Below, one piece after another: positions 1-8,738 of a stretch of DNA of 64,000 bases (positions are counted from its first letter, which is position 1; each line of letters begins with the position of its first letter). The stretch covers positions 1,711,520 through 1,775,519 of the forward strand of contig NZ_CP073748.1 in the NCBI RefSeq assembly GCF_024398035.1. The letters are read 5' to 3'. This stretch comes from Kordiimonas sp. SCSIO 12603 (lineage in GTDB: Bacteria; Pseudomonadota; Alphaproteobacteria; Sphingomonadales; Kordiimonadaceae). A model generated the notes under the pieces. That model saw only the letters and a list, made by a program, of their open reading frames with translations, did no database searches and had not been told where the DNA came from. The position numbers and the translations under genes are program-made.

Positions 1-846
1 GGCCTTGGGCATGGTGGGCTGATTTCCCTGAGTTTTTCAGCCGTTGGTCTCACATCAAAAACAGATAGAAATATTGGTATCTATCTCGCTGTGCTTTTGA
101 GTTACGGTGCTGTTGGGTTGCTGGCCATGCCGTCTCTTATGGCAACGATTGGTTTGAAAGGGATTTTCATCAGCTTCTCATTGGTTGTGTTGATTGGTAT
201 AGGACTTGTTGGATATCTGCCGGATCAGGCGAAGAATGAGGAAGAAGTGCCTGAAGCAACTGAACCTCTTAACATTAAGCTGCTTGTTCCAGCCCTACTT
301 GGGTATCTCGCATATAATATTTCGCAAGGTATTGTGTGGGCGTACCTGTTCCTGATTGGTGTTTCAAACGGATTGGAAGAACAGGTGGTGGCAAACGCTT
401 TGTTTGTTTCACAGATTTTTGGTGTGCTTGGCGCACTTATCGCGATCGTGGTTTCCGCGCGAGTTGTTGGCCGGTTTGCGCCGCTCACTATTGGTATTCT
501 TGGTGGAGCCGTGTTCATCGCACTCCTTTTGTTGAAGGTAGATTACTTCATCTATCTGATTGCTGTTTGTGGCTTTAACCTGATGTGGAATAAAGTGTTG
601 CCGTTTATTCTGGCGGCGATCTCGGATTTTGACCTGCGTGGCAGGGTAATGCCATTCGCGCTTGCTATACAGATGTTTGGTTTAGCCGTTGGCCCTTATA
701 TCGCTTCGCAAATTGTTGGTGATGGTGATTACCGGGCTGTTGAACTTGCGAGTATTTTCTTCTTTGTGCTGGGGTATATCTTGCTGATTGTTCCGATAAT
801 GATGCGCAAGAAACAACAGAAACTAGAACTGAAGAAGGCGCTTTGA
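1..846 (+). CDS. MFS transporter, C-terminal part (5' end outside window)
   Basis: The reading frame is open from the first base, so this is the 3' part of a larger gene. The visible protein is almost entirely hydrophobic, with about eight membrane segments separated by short loops. A charged cytoplasmic loop (rich in Glu near residue 80) sits mid-sequence, and the protein ends in a Lys-rich tail. This is the layout of the second half of a major facilitator superfamily permease. It lies at the edge of a catabolic cluster, so it may move the cluster's substrate or product, but this is inferred from position only. The stop codon sits in the loop of a strong terminator. Confidence 0.8.
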   Translation, partial: GLGHGGLISLSFSAVGLTSKTDRNIGIYLAVLLSYGAVGLLAMPSLMATIGLKGIFISFSLVVLIGIGLVGYLPDQAKNEEEVPEATEPLNIKLLVPALLGYLAYNISQGIVWAYLFLIGVSNGLEEQVVANALFVSQIFGVLGALIAIVVSARVVGRFAPLTIGILGGAVFIALLLLKVDYFIYLIAVCGFNLMWNKVLPFILAAISDFDLRGRVMPFALAIQMFGLAVGPYIASQIVGDGDYRAVELASIFFFVLGYILLIVPIMMRKKQQKLELKKAL

Positions 847-860
847 GCGCCTTCTTTTTT
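831..860 (+). terminator. Rho-independent terminator of the MFS gene
   Basis: An 8-bp GC-rich stem (GAAGGCGC / GCGCCTTC) with a 5-nt loop is followed by six T residues. The TGA stop of the MFS gene lies in the loop. The converging aldehyde dehydrogenase gene ends at 859, inside the T run. Confidence 0.9.
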
Positions 861-2286
861 ATTGGTTTGCACCGTAAACAGATTTGACTTCGAGGAATTC
901 TTCAAGGCCGTGCTTGCCCCATTCTCGGCCATTACCGGACATCCTAAAACCACCAAACGGGGCCGCGCTATCAAGCCCAGCGCCGTTCAGATGGACCATG
1001 CCCGTGCGGAGTTCAGAAGCTATCTCAGCAGCTTCCTTCGTTGTTCCTGCCCACACAGCACCAGAAAGTCCGTATTCGCTATCGTTGGCAATTTTGATGG
1101 CTTCTTCAATGCTTTCGTATGCCATCAGTGTGGCTACTGGACCAAAAATTTCTTCCCTTGCAATTGTCATATCTGGGGTTACACCACCAAATACAGTTGC
1201 TGGGATGAAATAGCCGTTTTCAGGTGTGAAAGCGGATTGGCAACCTCCAGCTAATAAAGTTGCGCCTTCTTCGATACCGATCTGAATAAGATCTCTGACC
1301 TTTCGGTATTGAGCGTTATTGGCCATTGGGCCGAGGTCCGAGGTATCAGATGCACTACAGGTCATCTCACTAGCGGTTTCTGCGGCAATCTTTGCGGCTG
1401 TCTTATAATCAACTTTGTGAACAAGAATGCGCGCTCTCGCATTACAGGATTGGCCGCTGTTAAGCATCAAGTCTTTAATCGTTGAAGCAACGGCTTCTTC
1501 AATAGGAGCAGAAGGGCATATGATCGCTGCTGATTTGCCGCCGAGTTCAAGCGATACTCGCTTAATTGTTGGTGCAGCCGCTTCACTGATAGCGATACCT
1601 GCGCGGGTAGAACCTGTGAAGGAAACCATATCTACATCTTTGTGCGCTGTGAGCGGTGCTCCAACACCTATGCCGTCACCGTGCACCAAGTTAAACACCC
1701 CTTCAGGTAAGCCAACTACATCGATGATTTCAGCGAGAATGATAGCGTCAAGCGGGGCAAGTTCTGAAGGCTTCAGTACCATTGTGCATCCAGCCGCGAT
1801 CGCTGGTGCAACCTTGGTGGCAATCTGGTTCATAGGCCAGTTCCAGGGGGTGATCATACCCACAACACCGATAGGTTCATGCCGCACTGTTGTTGTGCCA
1901 AGCTTTTCGCTGAAGGAATAGCTCTCAAGTTCTTTTAATATTTGCTCAAAATGCTGAGGTCCACTTGGCGCCTGAGCACCACGTGCGAGCGCCATTGGTG
2001 CGCCCATTTCCTGATGAATGGCGAAAGCAATATCTTCATTGCGCTCAATCAGTTTGGCATTGATGGCGGAAATCAGTTCTTTTCGCTCAGCAATGCTTGT
2101 GCGGGCAAAAGAAGGAAAGGCCGCCTTCGCGGCGGCTACTGCCTTATCAACATCGTTTTGGTTTCCGTAAGCTACTTTTGCAACAACCTGTTCGGTTGCT
2201 GGGTTGACCACATCACCAAAATCTTTCCCTTCTGGGGATACCCATTCACCGCCGATGTAAAACCGGGTTGCGTCTGGCAGGCGCAT
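859..2286 (-). CDS. NAD(P)-dependent aldehyde dehydrogenase
   Basis: A 475-residue aldehyde dehydrogenase superfamily enzyme that oxidises an aldehyde to its acid in the cytoplasm. Visible hallmarks are the TPWNWP cofactor segment, FTGSTRAG, the catalytic base in LELGGKSA (near residue 250) and the catalytic cysteine in NSGQSCNARAR (near residue 285). The frame stays open 28 codons further upstream. The ATG at 2286 gives the expected N-terminus (MRLPDATRFYIGG) and lies one base after the stop of the fumarylacetoacetase-family gene, so the two form a tight operon. The substrate is unknown; by context it is an aldehyde produced during catabolism of the cluster's substrate. Confidence 0.9.
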   Translation of the reverse strand: MRLPDATRFYIGGEWVSPEGKDFGDVVNPATEQVVAKVAYGNQNDVDKAVAAAKAAFPSFARTSIAERKELISAINAKLIERNEDIAFAIHQEMGAPMALARGAQAPSGPQHFEQILKELESYSFSEKLGTTTVRHEPIGVVGMITPWNWPMNQIATKVAPAIAAGCTMVLKPSELAPLDAIILAEIIDVVGLPEGVFNLVHGDGIGVGAPLTAHKDVDMVSFTGSTRAGIAISEAAAPTIKRVSLELGGKSAAIICPSAPIEEAVASTIKDLMLNSGQSCNARARILVHKVDYKTAAKIAAETASEMTCSASDTSDLGPMANNAQYRKVRDLIQIGIEEGATLLAGGCQSAFTPENGYFIPATVFGGVTPDMTIAREEIFGPVATLMAYESIEEAIKIANDSEYGLSGAVWAGTTKEAAEIASELRTGMVHLNGAGLDSAAPFGGFRMSGNGREWGKHGLEEFLEVKSVYGANQ

Positions 2287-2287
2287 A

Positions 2288-3175
2288 TTATTTTTCCTCA
2301 AGGCGAGATTTGTAGAACTGAGCACCTTGACCACCAGCTGCGCGCTTGCCGCGGTGTTCCCAGTCTCCACCCATTGCAGTTGAAATTACTTCTTCAGATT
2401 CTGTTGGTTGTGCGCCTACATCAGTGCGAACAGGATATGGTCCTTCAACAATCTTGTTCGTAAGCTTGCCAAGGCCTTCAACTTCCACTTCAACCACGTC
2501 ACCTGGCTGTACCGGGCGGCTATTGGCTGGTGTACCTGAAAGAAGAACATCGCCTGGTTCAAGCGTGATATTCCGTGCAATATCGGCCACCAGATAGTGC
2601 ATGTCCCATTCCATATTATCGGTATTATCTTCCTGAACGACTTTGCCGTTCACGATTGTGCGGATGACCTTGTTCTTGAAATCCCAGCCTTCTACAAGGC
2701 CTGGGCCAAGCGGGCAGAGCGTATCTGACCCTTTAACGCGTAGCATAGAGCCCGCATCTGTATCACGGAAATCATGAAGGCCGTAATCGTTGGCAACAGT
2801 ATAGCCTGCGATATATTCGCCAGCTTCTTCTTGCGAGATATTTTTACAGTGCTTGCCGATAACGATGGCAATTTCACCTTCATAGTTCAGATATTTACAG
2901 TTGCTTGGGCGTACAATATCACCTTTGTGGGTGTTGAGCGCTGTAAGTGGCTTGTGGAAATAGGTTGGGGAACCTCCGAGTTTGGTCATGAATTCATCCA
3001 CACGGCTATGATAATTCAGGTGAACACAGATTACCTTTCTTGGCTCAACCGGCGGCAAATGAACCGCCTCATCAACATGAACGCTACGTCCATCTTTTGC
3101 GCGTAACATATCGCCGTCACGTACGGTAAGAATTGGATAGCCATCAAGAAGAATTTTACGGTACTCGGTCGTCAT
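2288..3175 (-). CDS. Fumarylacetoacetate hydrolase family protein
   Basis: A 295-residue protein of the FAH superfamily, metal-dependent enzymes that hydrolyse, decarboxylate or isomerise 2-oxo acids from aromatic ring cleavage. The family metal site is visible as YEGEIAIVIGK (Glu-x-Glu) with the later GYTVANDYGLHDFRD segment, and the C-terminal core has SGTPANSRPVQPGDVVEVEVEGLG. HpaG-type enzymes of the homoprotocatechuate pathway belong here, which fits the HpaD-like dioxygenase and HpaE-like dehydrogenase nearby. The exact reaction cannot be read from sequence. It is first in an operon with the downstream aldehyde dehydrogenase and is transcribed divergently from the acetoacetate-decarboxylase-like gene. 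Confidence 0.85.
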   Translation of the reverse strand: MTTEYRKILLDGYPILTVRDGDMLRAKDGRSVHVDEAVHLPPVEPRKVICVHLNYHSRVDEFMTKLGGSPTYFHKPLTALNTHKGDIVRPSNCKYLNYEGEIAIVIGKHCKNISQEEAGEYIAGYTVANDYGLHDFRDTDAGSMLRVKGSDTLCPLGPGLVEGWDFKNKVIRTIVNGKVVQEDNTDNMEWDMHYLVADIARNITLEPGDVLLSGTPANSRPVQPGDVVEVEVEGLGKLTNKIVEGPYPVRTDVGAQPTESEEVISTAMGGDWEHRGKRAAGGQGAQFYKSRLEEK

Positions 3176-3238
3176 TATACGCCCCTTTAAAAATTAATAG
3201 TCTTTCGGATTATTTCTACTAAAGAGGGGCCTGTCTTT

Positions 3239-3276
3239 CTTAGCATATGAGGACAATATAAGGCCGTGCGCTGGAA
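3239..3276. promoter_or_regulatory. Conserved 38-bp regulatory block, copy A
   Basis: This block lies midway between two divergent catabolic operons. It aligns without gaps to 8645-8682, with 28 of 38 positions identical. The conserved parts are CTTAGCA-ATG-GGACA on the left and TAAGG and CGCTGGAA on the right. The left edge is 64 bp from the start of the leftward gene and the right edge 60 bp from the rightward gene. That is a plausible position for an activator such as one of the two AraC-family proteins of the cluster; the assignment to AraC is inference. Confidence 0.65.
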
Positions 3277-3335
3277 ACTGGTGCTGGCCTTCATCATAGT
3301 GATCATCAGTTAGTTTTAACGGATGAGAATGTGAG

Positions 3336-4139
3336 ATGACGGGTTTTTACTATCCAAGAACCAAATCTGGAAAATCAGCCATATTGCCGCCAGTGCCGTG
3401 GCATTATTCGGGTGAGCTGATCACCATGGAATACCGCACAGATGTGGAAGCAGTGAAAGCACTTCTGCCTGAGGGGTTTGAATTAGCTGATGAAGATCCC
3501 GGTGCGGTTGCCGCCATCTGGGCAGATTGGCAAAGCTGTTCTGATGATTTCAATGAAGTGCTTGATCCTGTACGCCTTCAGTACAAGGAAATGTTCATTG
3601 TTATCCGCTGCAAATACAAGGGTGAAACATACTCACGCTGTGCTTTCATTTGGGTAGATAAAGAGTTTGCTATCATCCGCGGCCAACATCAGGGATACCC
3701 GAAGAAACTTGGGGTTATTCAGCAGACACGTCCGGTGAATGTTGGTAAGGCCGGTCCGCGTTTAGCGCCGGGTGGTAAATTTGGCGTTACGCTCGCCGCT
3801 TTTGATCGCCGCCTTGCGGAAGGTGTGTTTGAAATTACGGATACAGCTGAAGCACCTGGATTTGTGAATGGTCATCCAATGGCTCATAGCCGCTGGTATC
3901 CGGCTATTGAAACAGACGGCACAGATAGCCTTTCAGAAGTGGTTACTATGTCAGGTTTTGATGTGGATTTTGGACGCTGCTTTAAAGGCGATTTTGATCT
4001 CACGTATTTTGATAGCCCGGTTGAAGAATTGGTTGATCTGCCCATCCGTGAGAAAATTGGCGCTTATTGGCATGAAGTGGGTGTTTCCTGGAAAGCCGGA
4101 ACAACGCTTGAACGCCGGACCCTTGAAGACATTGGTTAA
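3336..4139 (+). CDS. Acetoacetate decarboxylase-like enzyme
   Basis: A 267-residue protein of the acetoacetate decarboxylase superfamily. In the classical enzyme a lysine forms a Schiff base with the beta-keto acid. Here the same signature is seen as QHQGYPKKLG, with the paired lysines at residues 123-124, so catalysis through a Schiff base is plausible. Many relatives are not acetoacetate decarboxylases but act on other keto acids or as aldolase-dehydratases, so the substrate is open. The gene begins a two-gene operon; the next gene starts inside its last codons. It diverges from the fumarylacetoacetase-family operon across the conserved regulatory block. Confidence 0.85.
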   Translation: MTGFYYPRTKSGKSAILPPVPWHYSGELITMEYRTDVEAVKALLPEGFELADEDPGAVAAIWADWQSCSDDFNEVLDPVRLQYKEMFIVIRCKYKGETYSRCAFIWVDKEFAIIRGQHQGYPKKLGVIQQTRPVNVGKAGPRLAPGGKFGVTLAAFDRRLAEGVFEITDTAEAPGFVNGHPMAHSRWYPAIETDGTDSLSEVVTMSGFDVDFGRCFKGDFDLTYFDSPVEELVDLPIREKIGAYWHEVGVSWKAGTTLERRTLEDIG

Positions 4140-4485
4140 TTCAAACCAGAAATATAGCCATCACGCCCATGTCTATTATGATGTGGGCGTTTCTATTTGT
4201 CGGGAACGGGCACTGGCGCTTAAGCTTTGTGAAACCGCGCGTGATCGGTTTGAGCTGAAGATGGGGCGAATGCATGATGAACCCATTGGCCCCCGTCCGG
4301 TGGGGAGTTGCCAGCTGCTAATACCAACAGAATCCTCTGAAGAAATTATCAGATGGTTCGATGAAAACCGGCAGGGGTTAACGGTTCTGATTCATACATT
4401 AAGTGGCGACGATTACCGTGATCATACAAAAGGGGTGCACTGGTTAGGCACCCCTTGTGAACTTGATTTGTCTGTCTTTGATTAA
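4132..4485 (+). CDS. DOPA 4,5-dioxygenase family protein (TTG start)
   Basis: About 117 residues with the small extradiol dioxygenase signature YSHHAHVYYD at the N-terminus (His 10, 11 and 13) and the conserved GVHWLGTP segment near the C-terminus. Members cleave the ring of DOPA or other catechols, or are of unknown substrate. No ATG gives a complete domain. The TTG at 4132 overlaps the last eight bases of the preceding gene and keeps the His motif, so I chose it; a second TTG at 4123 is possible. The overlap suggests translational coupling with the decarboxylase-like gene. Its 3' end overlaps the converging dehydrogenase gene by four bases. Confidence 0.8.
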   Translation: MVNSNQKYSHHAHVYYDVGVSICRERALALKLCETARDRFELKMGRMHDEPIGPRPVGSCQLLIPTESSEEIIRWFDENRQGLTVLIHTLSGDDYRDHTKGVHWLGTPCELDLSVFD

Positions 4486-5942
4486 CTCGTGGAATCTTCC
4501 AGAATTTGCAGTGTCTTGAGGTCTGAATGGAACTCAAGCGCATAGTGCCCGCCTTCGCGGCCCAGGCCGGATAAGCCAATACCGCCAAACGGTGCTGTAA
4601 GGTCTCGTACAAGGAAAGTATTTACCCATACCGTTCCGCCTCTTACCGCTCGGCCCACTCGTTCTGCCCGGTCACGGGAGCCAGTGTAAACAATGCCAGA
4701 AAGTCCAAATACGGTCGAGTTCGCAAGTGCAACACCTTCTTCTTCTGTTTTGAAGGTTTGGAACGTGAGGACTGGGCCGAAGATTTCGCTCTGAACAACT
4801 TCGCTATCATTGCTTTTAGGTTTGATGAGGGTTGGTTCCACCCACAAGCCATCTTCTTTATGTTTCTTGCCGCCACGAACAATTTCATCACCATTTTCAC
4901 GGGCACGCTCGATGAAGCCCATTACTCGTTCTACATGGGTTGGGTGGATCATGGCAGACATGGTGGTATCACTATTCCTGCTATCGCCCATGATGTGCTG
5001 ATCTGTGTATTCGTGGAATTTCTTTTCAAATTCTTCAGCAATAGATTCATGCACAATAATGCGAGAGCCGCACATACACACCTGGCCGCTATCATCGTAC
5101 TGGCCTGCGGCCTTCTTTGCTGCGGCATCAATATCTGCATCTTCAAATACCAGCAGGCAGCTTTTCCCGCCAAGTTCAGCAGTGAAAGGAACAACATTTT
5201 CCGCAGCAGCTTTGCCGATGATACGCGCCGTAGGTACGGACCCCGTGAAGGAAATACGTTTCACACGCGGGTTATTCACAAGGGCATTGCCAACTTCATA
5301 CCCCATACCCTGAACCACGTTAAAGACACCGGGCGGGAAGCCTGCCTGATCAACCATATCAGCGAGCAAGCTTGCGGACAAGGGAGACCACTCAGCTGGC
5401 TTTAGGATCACTGTGTTACCAGCAGCCAGTGCTGGTGCCACTTTCCATGTTGAAAGCATGAAAGGAGCGTTCCACGGCGTGATAATAACCGCAGGGCCTG
5501 CAGGCATGCGAATAACCCGGTTATGTGTGCCTTTACTATCCCAGACACGTTCTTCATGCTCAACAGCAAGGTCAGCATAGTTCCGGAAATTCAGTGCGCC
5601 ACGAGGTACCAGCCTAAGTTCAAGGCTTTCCTGAAGCATCGCCATATCCATGCATTCAGCTGTAGCGATCTTTTCTTTGTTTTTTTCGATCAGATCCGAG
5701 AGCCGGTGCATATAAACTGCACGTTCTTTTGGTGTAAGTGCCGCCCATGCCGGAAACGCTTCGGTTGCGGCGGTTACCGCTAAATCAGCAGTTTGGTCAT
5801 CACCCCGCGCGATGTTACCGAGAAGGTTATCCCAGTTCATCGGGCTCCGGGTTTCAAATGTAGCAGGGCTCGAAACTCGTTTGCCGCCAATATAGTGATG
5901 GGGGGAAACAGCGACGCCTTCAATCATTAAACGATCTGTCAT
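4482..5942 (-). CDS. Semialdehyde dehydrogenase of the HpaE/meta-cleavage type
   Basis: A 486-residue aldehyde dehydrogenase. It has TPWNAPFML, ELGGKSC (catalytic Glu) and DSGQVCMCGSR with the catalytic cysteine near residue 290. The C-terminal stretch VRDLTAPFGGIGLSG with GREGGHYALEF is typical of the branch that oxidises 2-hydroxymuconate semialdehyde and 5-carboxymethyl-2-hydroxymuconate semialdehyde, the products of meta ring cleavage. This matches the HpaD-like dioxygenase encoded at 8.7 kb. It is the last gene of a leftward operon P450 - glutamine-synthetase-like - dehydrogenase, 18 bp after the previous gene. Family assignment is firm; substrate is inferred. Confidence 0.88.
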   Translation of the reverse strand: MTDRLMIEGVAVSPHHYIGGKRVSSPATFETRSPMNWDNLLGNIARGDDQTADLAVTAATEAFPAWAALTPKERAVYMHRLSDLIEKNKEKIATAECMDMAMLQESLELRLVPRGALNFRNYADLAVEHEERVWDSKGTHNRVIRMPAGPAVIITPWNAPFMLSTWKVAPALAAGNTVILKPAEWSPLSASLLADMVDQAGFPPGVFNVVQGMGYEVGNALVNNPRVKRISFTGSVPTARIIGKAAAENVVPFTAELGGKSCLLVFEDADIDAAAKKAAGQYDDSGQVCMCGSRIIVHESIAEEFEKKFHEYTDQHIMGDSRNSDTTMSAMIHPTHVERVMGFIERARENGDEIVRGGKKHKEDGLWVEPTLIKPKSNDSEVVQSEIFGPVLTFQTFKTEEEGVALANSTVFGLSGIVYTGSRDRAERVGRAVRGGTVWVNTFLVRDLTAPFGGIGLSGLGREGGHYALEFHSDLKTLQILEDSTS

Positions 5943-5960
5943 AGTTTTTGTTCCGGAACC

Positions 5961-7253
5961 TTAAATATAATTGATATAATAATCGACCAAGCCTTGCTCA
6001 TCGAGGTTCGCCGTTTCCTCAATTTCCGCTTCTTTGATCGCGATATAGTTATCAGTGATCAACGATCCAATCGCATTTGTCAGGTCAGTATCTGCCTTAA
6101 AGATCGCAAGCGCCTCCGAGAGGGAAGCTGGCACATGACGGTCTGTATTAACCGTTTCCAGGCCGTCGTTAGTTTCAGCTTCAGGCAGCTCGTAATCATG
6201 CTCGCAGCCAAGAAGAGCAGCATTTAAAACAGCAGCCAGTGCAAAATATGGGCTTGCGGCGCAGTCACCCACGCGGTGTTCAATACGTGCAGCTTTGCCA
6301 CCTTCACCGGAAACCCGAACGGCTACGCCGCGGTGGTCATATCCCCAGTTTGCCCAGTAACCGGAAAGGCTGGCAGGCTGGAGACGGGCGTAGGAATTTA
6401 CTGTTGGCGCTAGAATAGCTGACATCGCTTCATGGTGTTTCACAAGCCCTGAAATGCAGCCTTTTACCAGGTCAGAAAGTTGGCCTTTCTCAGTGCCGCC
6501 CGCAAACACATTATTTCCCTTCTTATCATTGAAGCTGAGATTGATGTGCAGGCCGCTGCCCGAGAGATCAGAGATGGGCTTTGGCATGAAGGAGAGCAAA
6601 TAGCCGCGCTTGTACAGAACTTCCCGAGCCATAGTGCGAAACAGGAAGAAATCATCGCAAGCTTTGAGGGCATCGGTGTAGCCCATTGTTAGTTCATACT
6701 GAGGCGCATCAAATTCTGCGTTGAAAGATTCGATATGAATGCCGATTTTCTGCGCAACAGCCCAGATTTCATCAATCAAACCAGCGGGGTCGGTAAAAGG
6801 ACCTGTGCCGTACACGAATGAACCAGGGGTGTTGTATGGCACCCAGTTACCGTCCACATCACGTTCGAAAATATAAGCTTCGCCTTCAAAGCCCACCATG
6901 GGGGTGAGGCCTTTTTCTTTCCACTTGGCAAGAATTCTCTTCAACGCGCCTCGTCCACACAGCTCGGAGGGTTCATCATTGTCATAGATATCAGCAAGCG
7001 CGATTTGAGTGTTATCTTCCCAGCCAATTCTGTATGCACCCGGGTCAAACATAGCCTCTACATCGGGCAAGCCGACTTCCACACCCGCACCCGGAGCTGG
7101 TACAATATCTTTGTTATATGTAACCGCATAGGCGCCTTTACAGAAGCGAGCCTTTCCCTCTTCTGCAAATTCTTTTGGAATATATTTACCGCGCGCCAAA
7201 TTCAGCTGATCAGCAAATAATACACGAACCCTGTTCATAATTGATGTTTCCAT
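5961..7253 (-). CDS. Glutamine synthetase-like gamma-glutamyl ligase
   Basis: A 430-residue type I glutamine synthetase homologue. Visible active-site elements are GFEGEAYIF (metal Glu), SGSGLHINLS (family GSG-x-H-x-N loop) and RIEHRVGDCAASPY (substrate Arg). It is shorter than the roughly 470 residues of GlnA, and I do not see the GlnA adenylylation segment. Both features fit the catabolic branch that ligates glutamate to amines with ATP (PuuA on putrescine, IpuC on isopropylamine, TdnQ-type on aniline). It sits between a P450 and an aldehyde dehydrogenase, and a class I amidotransferase is encoded 2.4 kb away, the pairing known from the aniline and polyamine routes. The amine acted on is unknown. 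Confidence 0.88.
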   Translation of the reverse strand: METSIMNRVRVLFADQLNLARGKYIPKEFAEEGKARFCKGAYAVTYNKDIVPAPGAGVEVGLPDVEAMFDPGAYRIGWEDNTQIALADIYDNDEPSELCGRGALKRILAKWKEKGLTPMVGFEGEAYIFERDVDGNWVPYNTPGSFVYGTGPFTDPAGLIDEIWAVAQKIGIHIESFNAEFDAPQYELTMGYTDALKACDDFFLFRTMAREVLYKRGYLLSFMPKPISDLSGSGLHINLSFNDKKGNNVFAGGTEKGQLSDLVKGCISGLVKHHEAMSAILAPTVNSYARLQPASLSGYWANWGYDHRGVAVRVSGEGGKAARIEHRVGDCAASPYFALAAVLNAALLGCEHDYELPEAETNDGLETVNTDRHVPASLSEALAIFKADTDLTNAIGSLITDNYIAIKEAEIEETANLDEQGLVDYYINYI

Positions 7254-7301
7254 CGTCTTCCCTTTAACCTTTGTTCTTACGTGTATTTCAGCATGATGCC
7301 G

Positions 7302-8579
7302 TTAGGCGGCTGTCATCTTCACAGGTAACTTTTTGATACCCAGAATGAAGTTTGACCGGAGATATGCGTGCGGCCCTGTCTGTTCGATTTTAGCGACACG
7401 TTTTGCAAACTCTTCAAGCACGATCCGTACTTCCAGTTTCGCGAGGAACATACCAAGGCAAACATGCGGGCCGCCCTGTCCAAAAGATACAAACCTGTTT
7501 GGTTTACGGGTTAGATCAATCTCAAACGGATTACCGAATGTGTCTACATCTCTGTTGGCGGCAGTGAACCATAGAACAACCTTGTCGCCTTCTTTGATTT
7601 GGTTACCACCATATTCGAAATCGCGTGTTGCCGTGCGGCGGAAATGAGTGGTAGGTGATGCCCAGCGGATCATCTCATCCGATGCTGTCATCATGAAACC
7701 ATCATCATCCATGTTATCGCGAATTTGCGAGAGTAGTTCAGGTTGGTTTGCCATAGCGTGAATAGCCGCAGCGATACTGTAGCGCGTTGTATCGTTCCCT
7801 GCGGCGACGAGCAGGCAGAAGAAATTTCTGAACTCGTCATGGGACATGGAGTGCCCGTCCTTGGTCGGCTGAAGTACAGAGTTCAGCACGCCAAAAGATT
7901 CCCCCGCATCCATGCGTTTCAAAAGATCATTTGCATAGTCAAACAATTCTACAGCGGCTGGAGAACGGAAAGGCAGAAGGCGGTATTCTTCAGTATCTAC
8001 TTTATCTACAACGAAATCCGTATAATCCGGATCGGAGTTGGAGATAAGTGCATCGCCTTTTTCTACAAGCCAATCAAGGTCTTCATCCGGCACCCCGATG
8101 ATCTGCCCAAGCATACGCATTGGGAGTTGGCGGGCGATTTCATCTGTTGCATCAACTTCGCCTTTTGCCAGTGCTTTATCAATGAGTTCGGCTGTAATTT
8201 CACGGATACGATCAGAAAACAGTGCGACCTGACCACGGGAAAAAGCCTTGTTCACAAGCATGCGGAAATAGGTGTGTTGTGGCTGATCTGTTTCCTGAAA
8301 TGTCTTTCGAGCTTCATATTCTTCTTCAGTTTGATCTTCGATACGAATACCGCGTGCGGAACTTAGTAGATCAGGCTGCTTATTCAGTGCCATAACATCT
8401 TCATGACGGGTGACAGACCAGAAGCCCCGGCCATTTGTTTCCTCTGTCCAGACAACCCCCTGGTTCTGCATTTTTTCAAATGTTGCAAAAGGTGCACCTT
8501 CGTTAAAGGCATCAAGGGATGAAAGATCAACAGCAGTGTCTGTTGACGGAGAAAAAGGATAATTCCAATGCTTGCTCAT
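7302..8579 (-). CDS. Cytochrome P450 (first of two)
   Basis: A 425-residue soluble bacterial P450. The I-helix oxygen-activation segment is VAAGNDTTR, the ExxR motif appears as DEMIRW, and the haem-ligand loop FGQGGPHVCLG carries the cysteine at residue 374. It needs an electron supply; the ferredoxin reductase and [2Fe-2S] ferredoxin at 12.9-14.4 kb are the only such pair in view. It is the first gene of the leftward operon with the gamma-glutamyl ligase and the semialdehyde dehydrogenase, downstream of regulatory block B. Likely work is ring hydroxylation or oxidative dealkylation of the substrate, by context only. Confidence 0.92.
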   Translation of the reverse strand: MSKHWNYPFSPSTDTAVDLSSLDAFNEGAPFATFEKMQNQGVVWTEETNGRGFWSVTRHEDVMALNKQPDLLSSARGIRIEDQTEEEYEARKTFQETDQPQHTYFRMLVNKAFSRGQVALFSDRIREITAELIDKALAKGEVDATDEIARQLPMRMLGQIIGVPDEDLDWLVEKGDALISNSDPDYTDFVVDKVDTEEYRLLPFRSPAAVELFDYANDLLKRMDAGESFGVLNSVLQPTKDGHSMSHDEFRNFFCLLVAAGNDTTRYSIAAAIHAMANQPELLSQIRDNMDDDGFMMTASDEMIRWASPTTHFRRTATRDFEYGGNQIKEGDKVVLWFTAANRDVDTFGNPFEIDLTRKPNRFVSFGQGGPHVCLGMFLAKLEVRIVLEEFAKRVAKIEQTGPHAYLRSNFILGIKKLPVKMTAA

Positions 8580-8644
8580 AGTCGCCTCTTAACTCATGTC
8601 TCTAATCAATCTTTCATCACGCTAAACCAAGGAAAAGCAGGTGT

Positions 8645-8682
8645 CTTAGCAGATGTGGACATAGTAAGGGGTATCGCTGGAA
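8645..8682. promoter_or_regulatory. Conserved 38-bp regulatory block, copy B
   Basis: Gap-free match (28 of 38 bases) to the block at 3239-3276, placed between the divergent P450 operon and the extradiol dioxygenase gene. The left edge is 66 bp from the P450 start and the right edge 57 bp from the dioxygenase start, nearly the same geometry as copy A. Conservation of sequence and spacing points to a shared regulator. Confidence 0.65.
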
Positions 8683-8738
8683 GGCCTTATTTTTTGCGCT
8701 TATAAACTGATTATTCAAGGTTCAAAGGAGTGAACGAA

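Noticed and set aside
1427..1921. 164-codon ORF opposite the first aldehyde dehydrogenase
   Set aside because: Shadow of a well-supported dehydrogenase frame; it has no ribosome-binding site and a low-complexity Ser/Ala/Pro composition.
4430..4456. Perfect inverted repeat AAGGGGTGC / GCACCCCTT as a terminator
   Set aside because: It lies inside the DOPA-dioxygenase-like gene, 29 bp before its stop, encodes the conserved GVHWLGTP motif, and has no T run.
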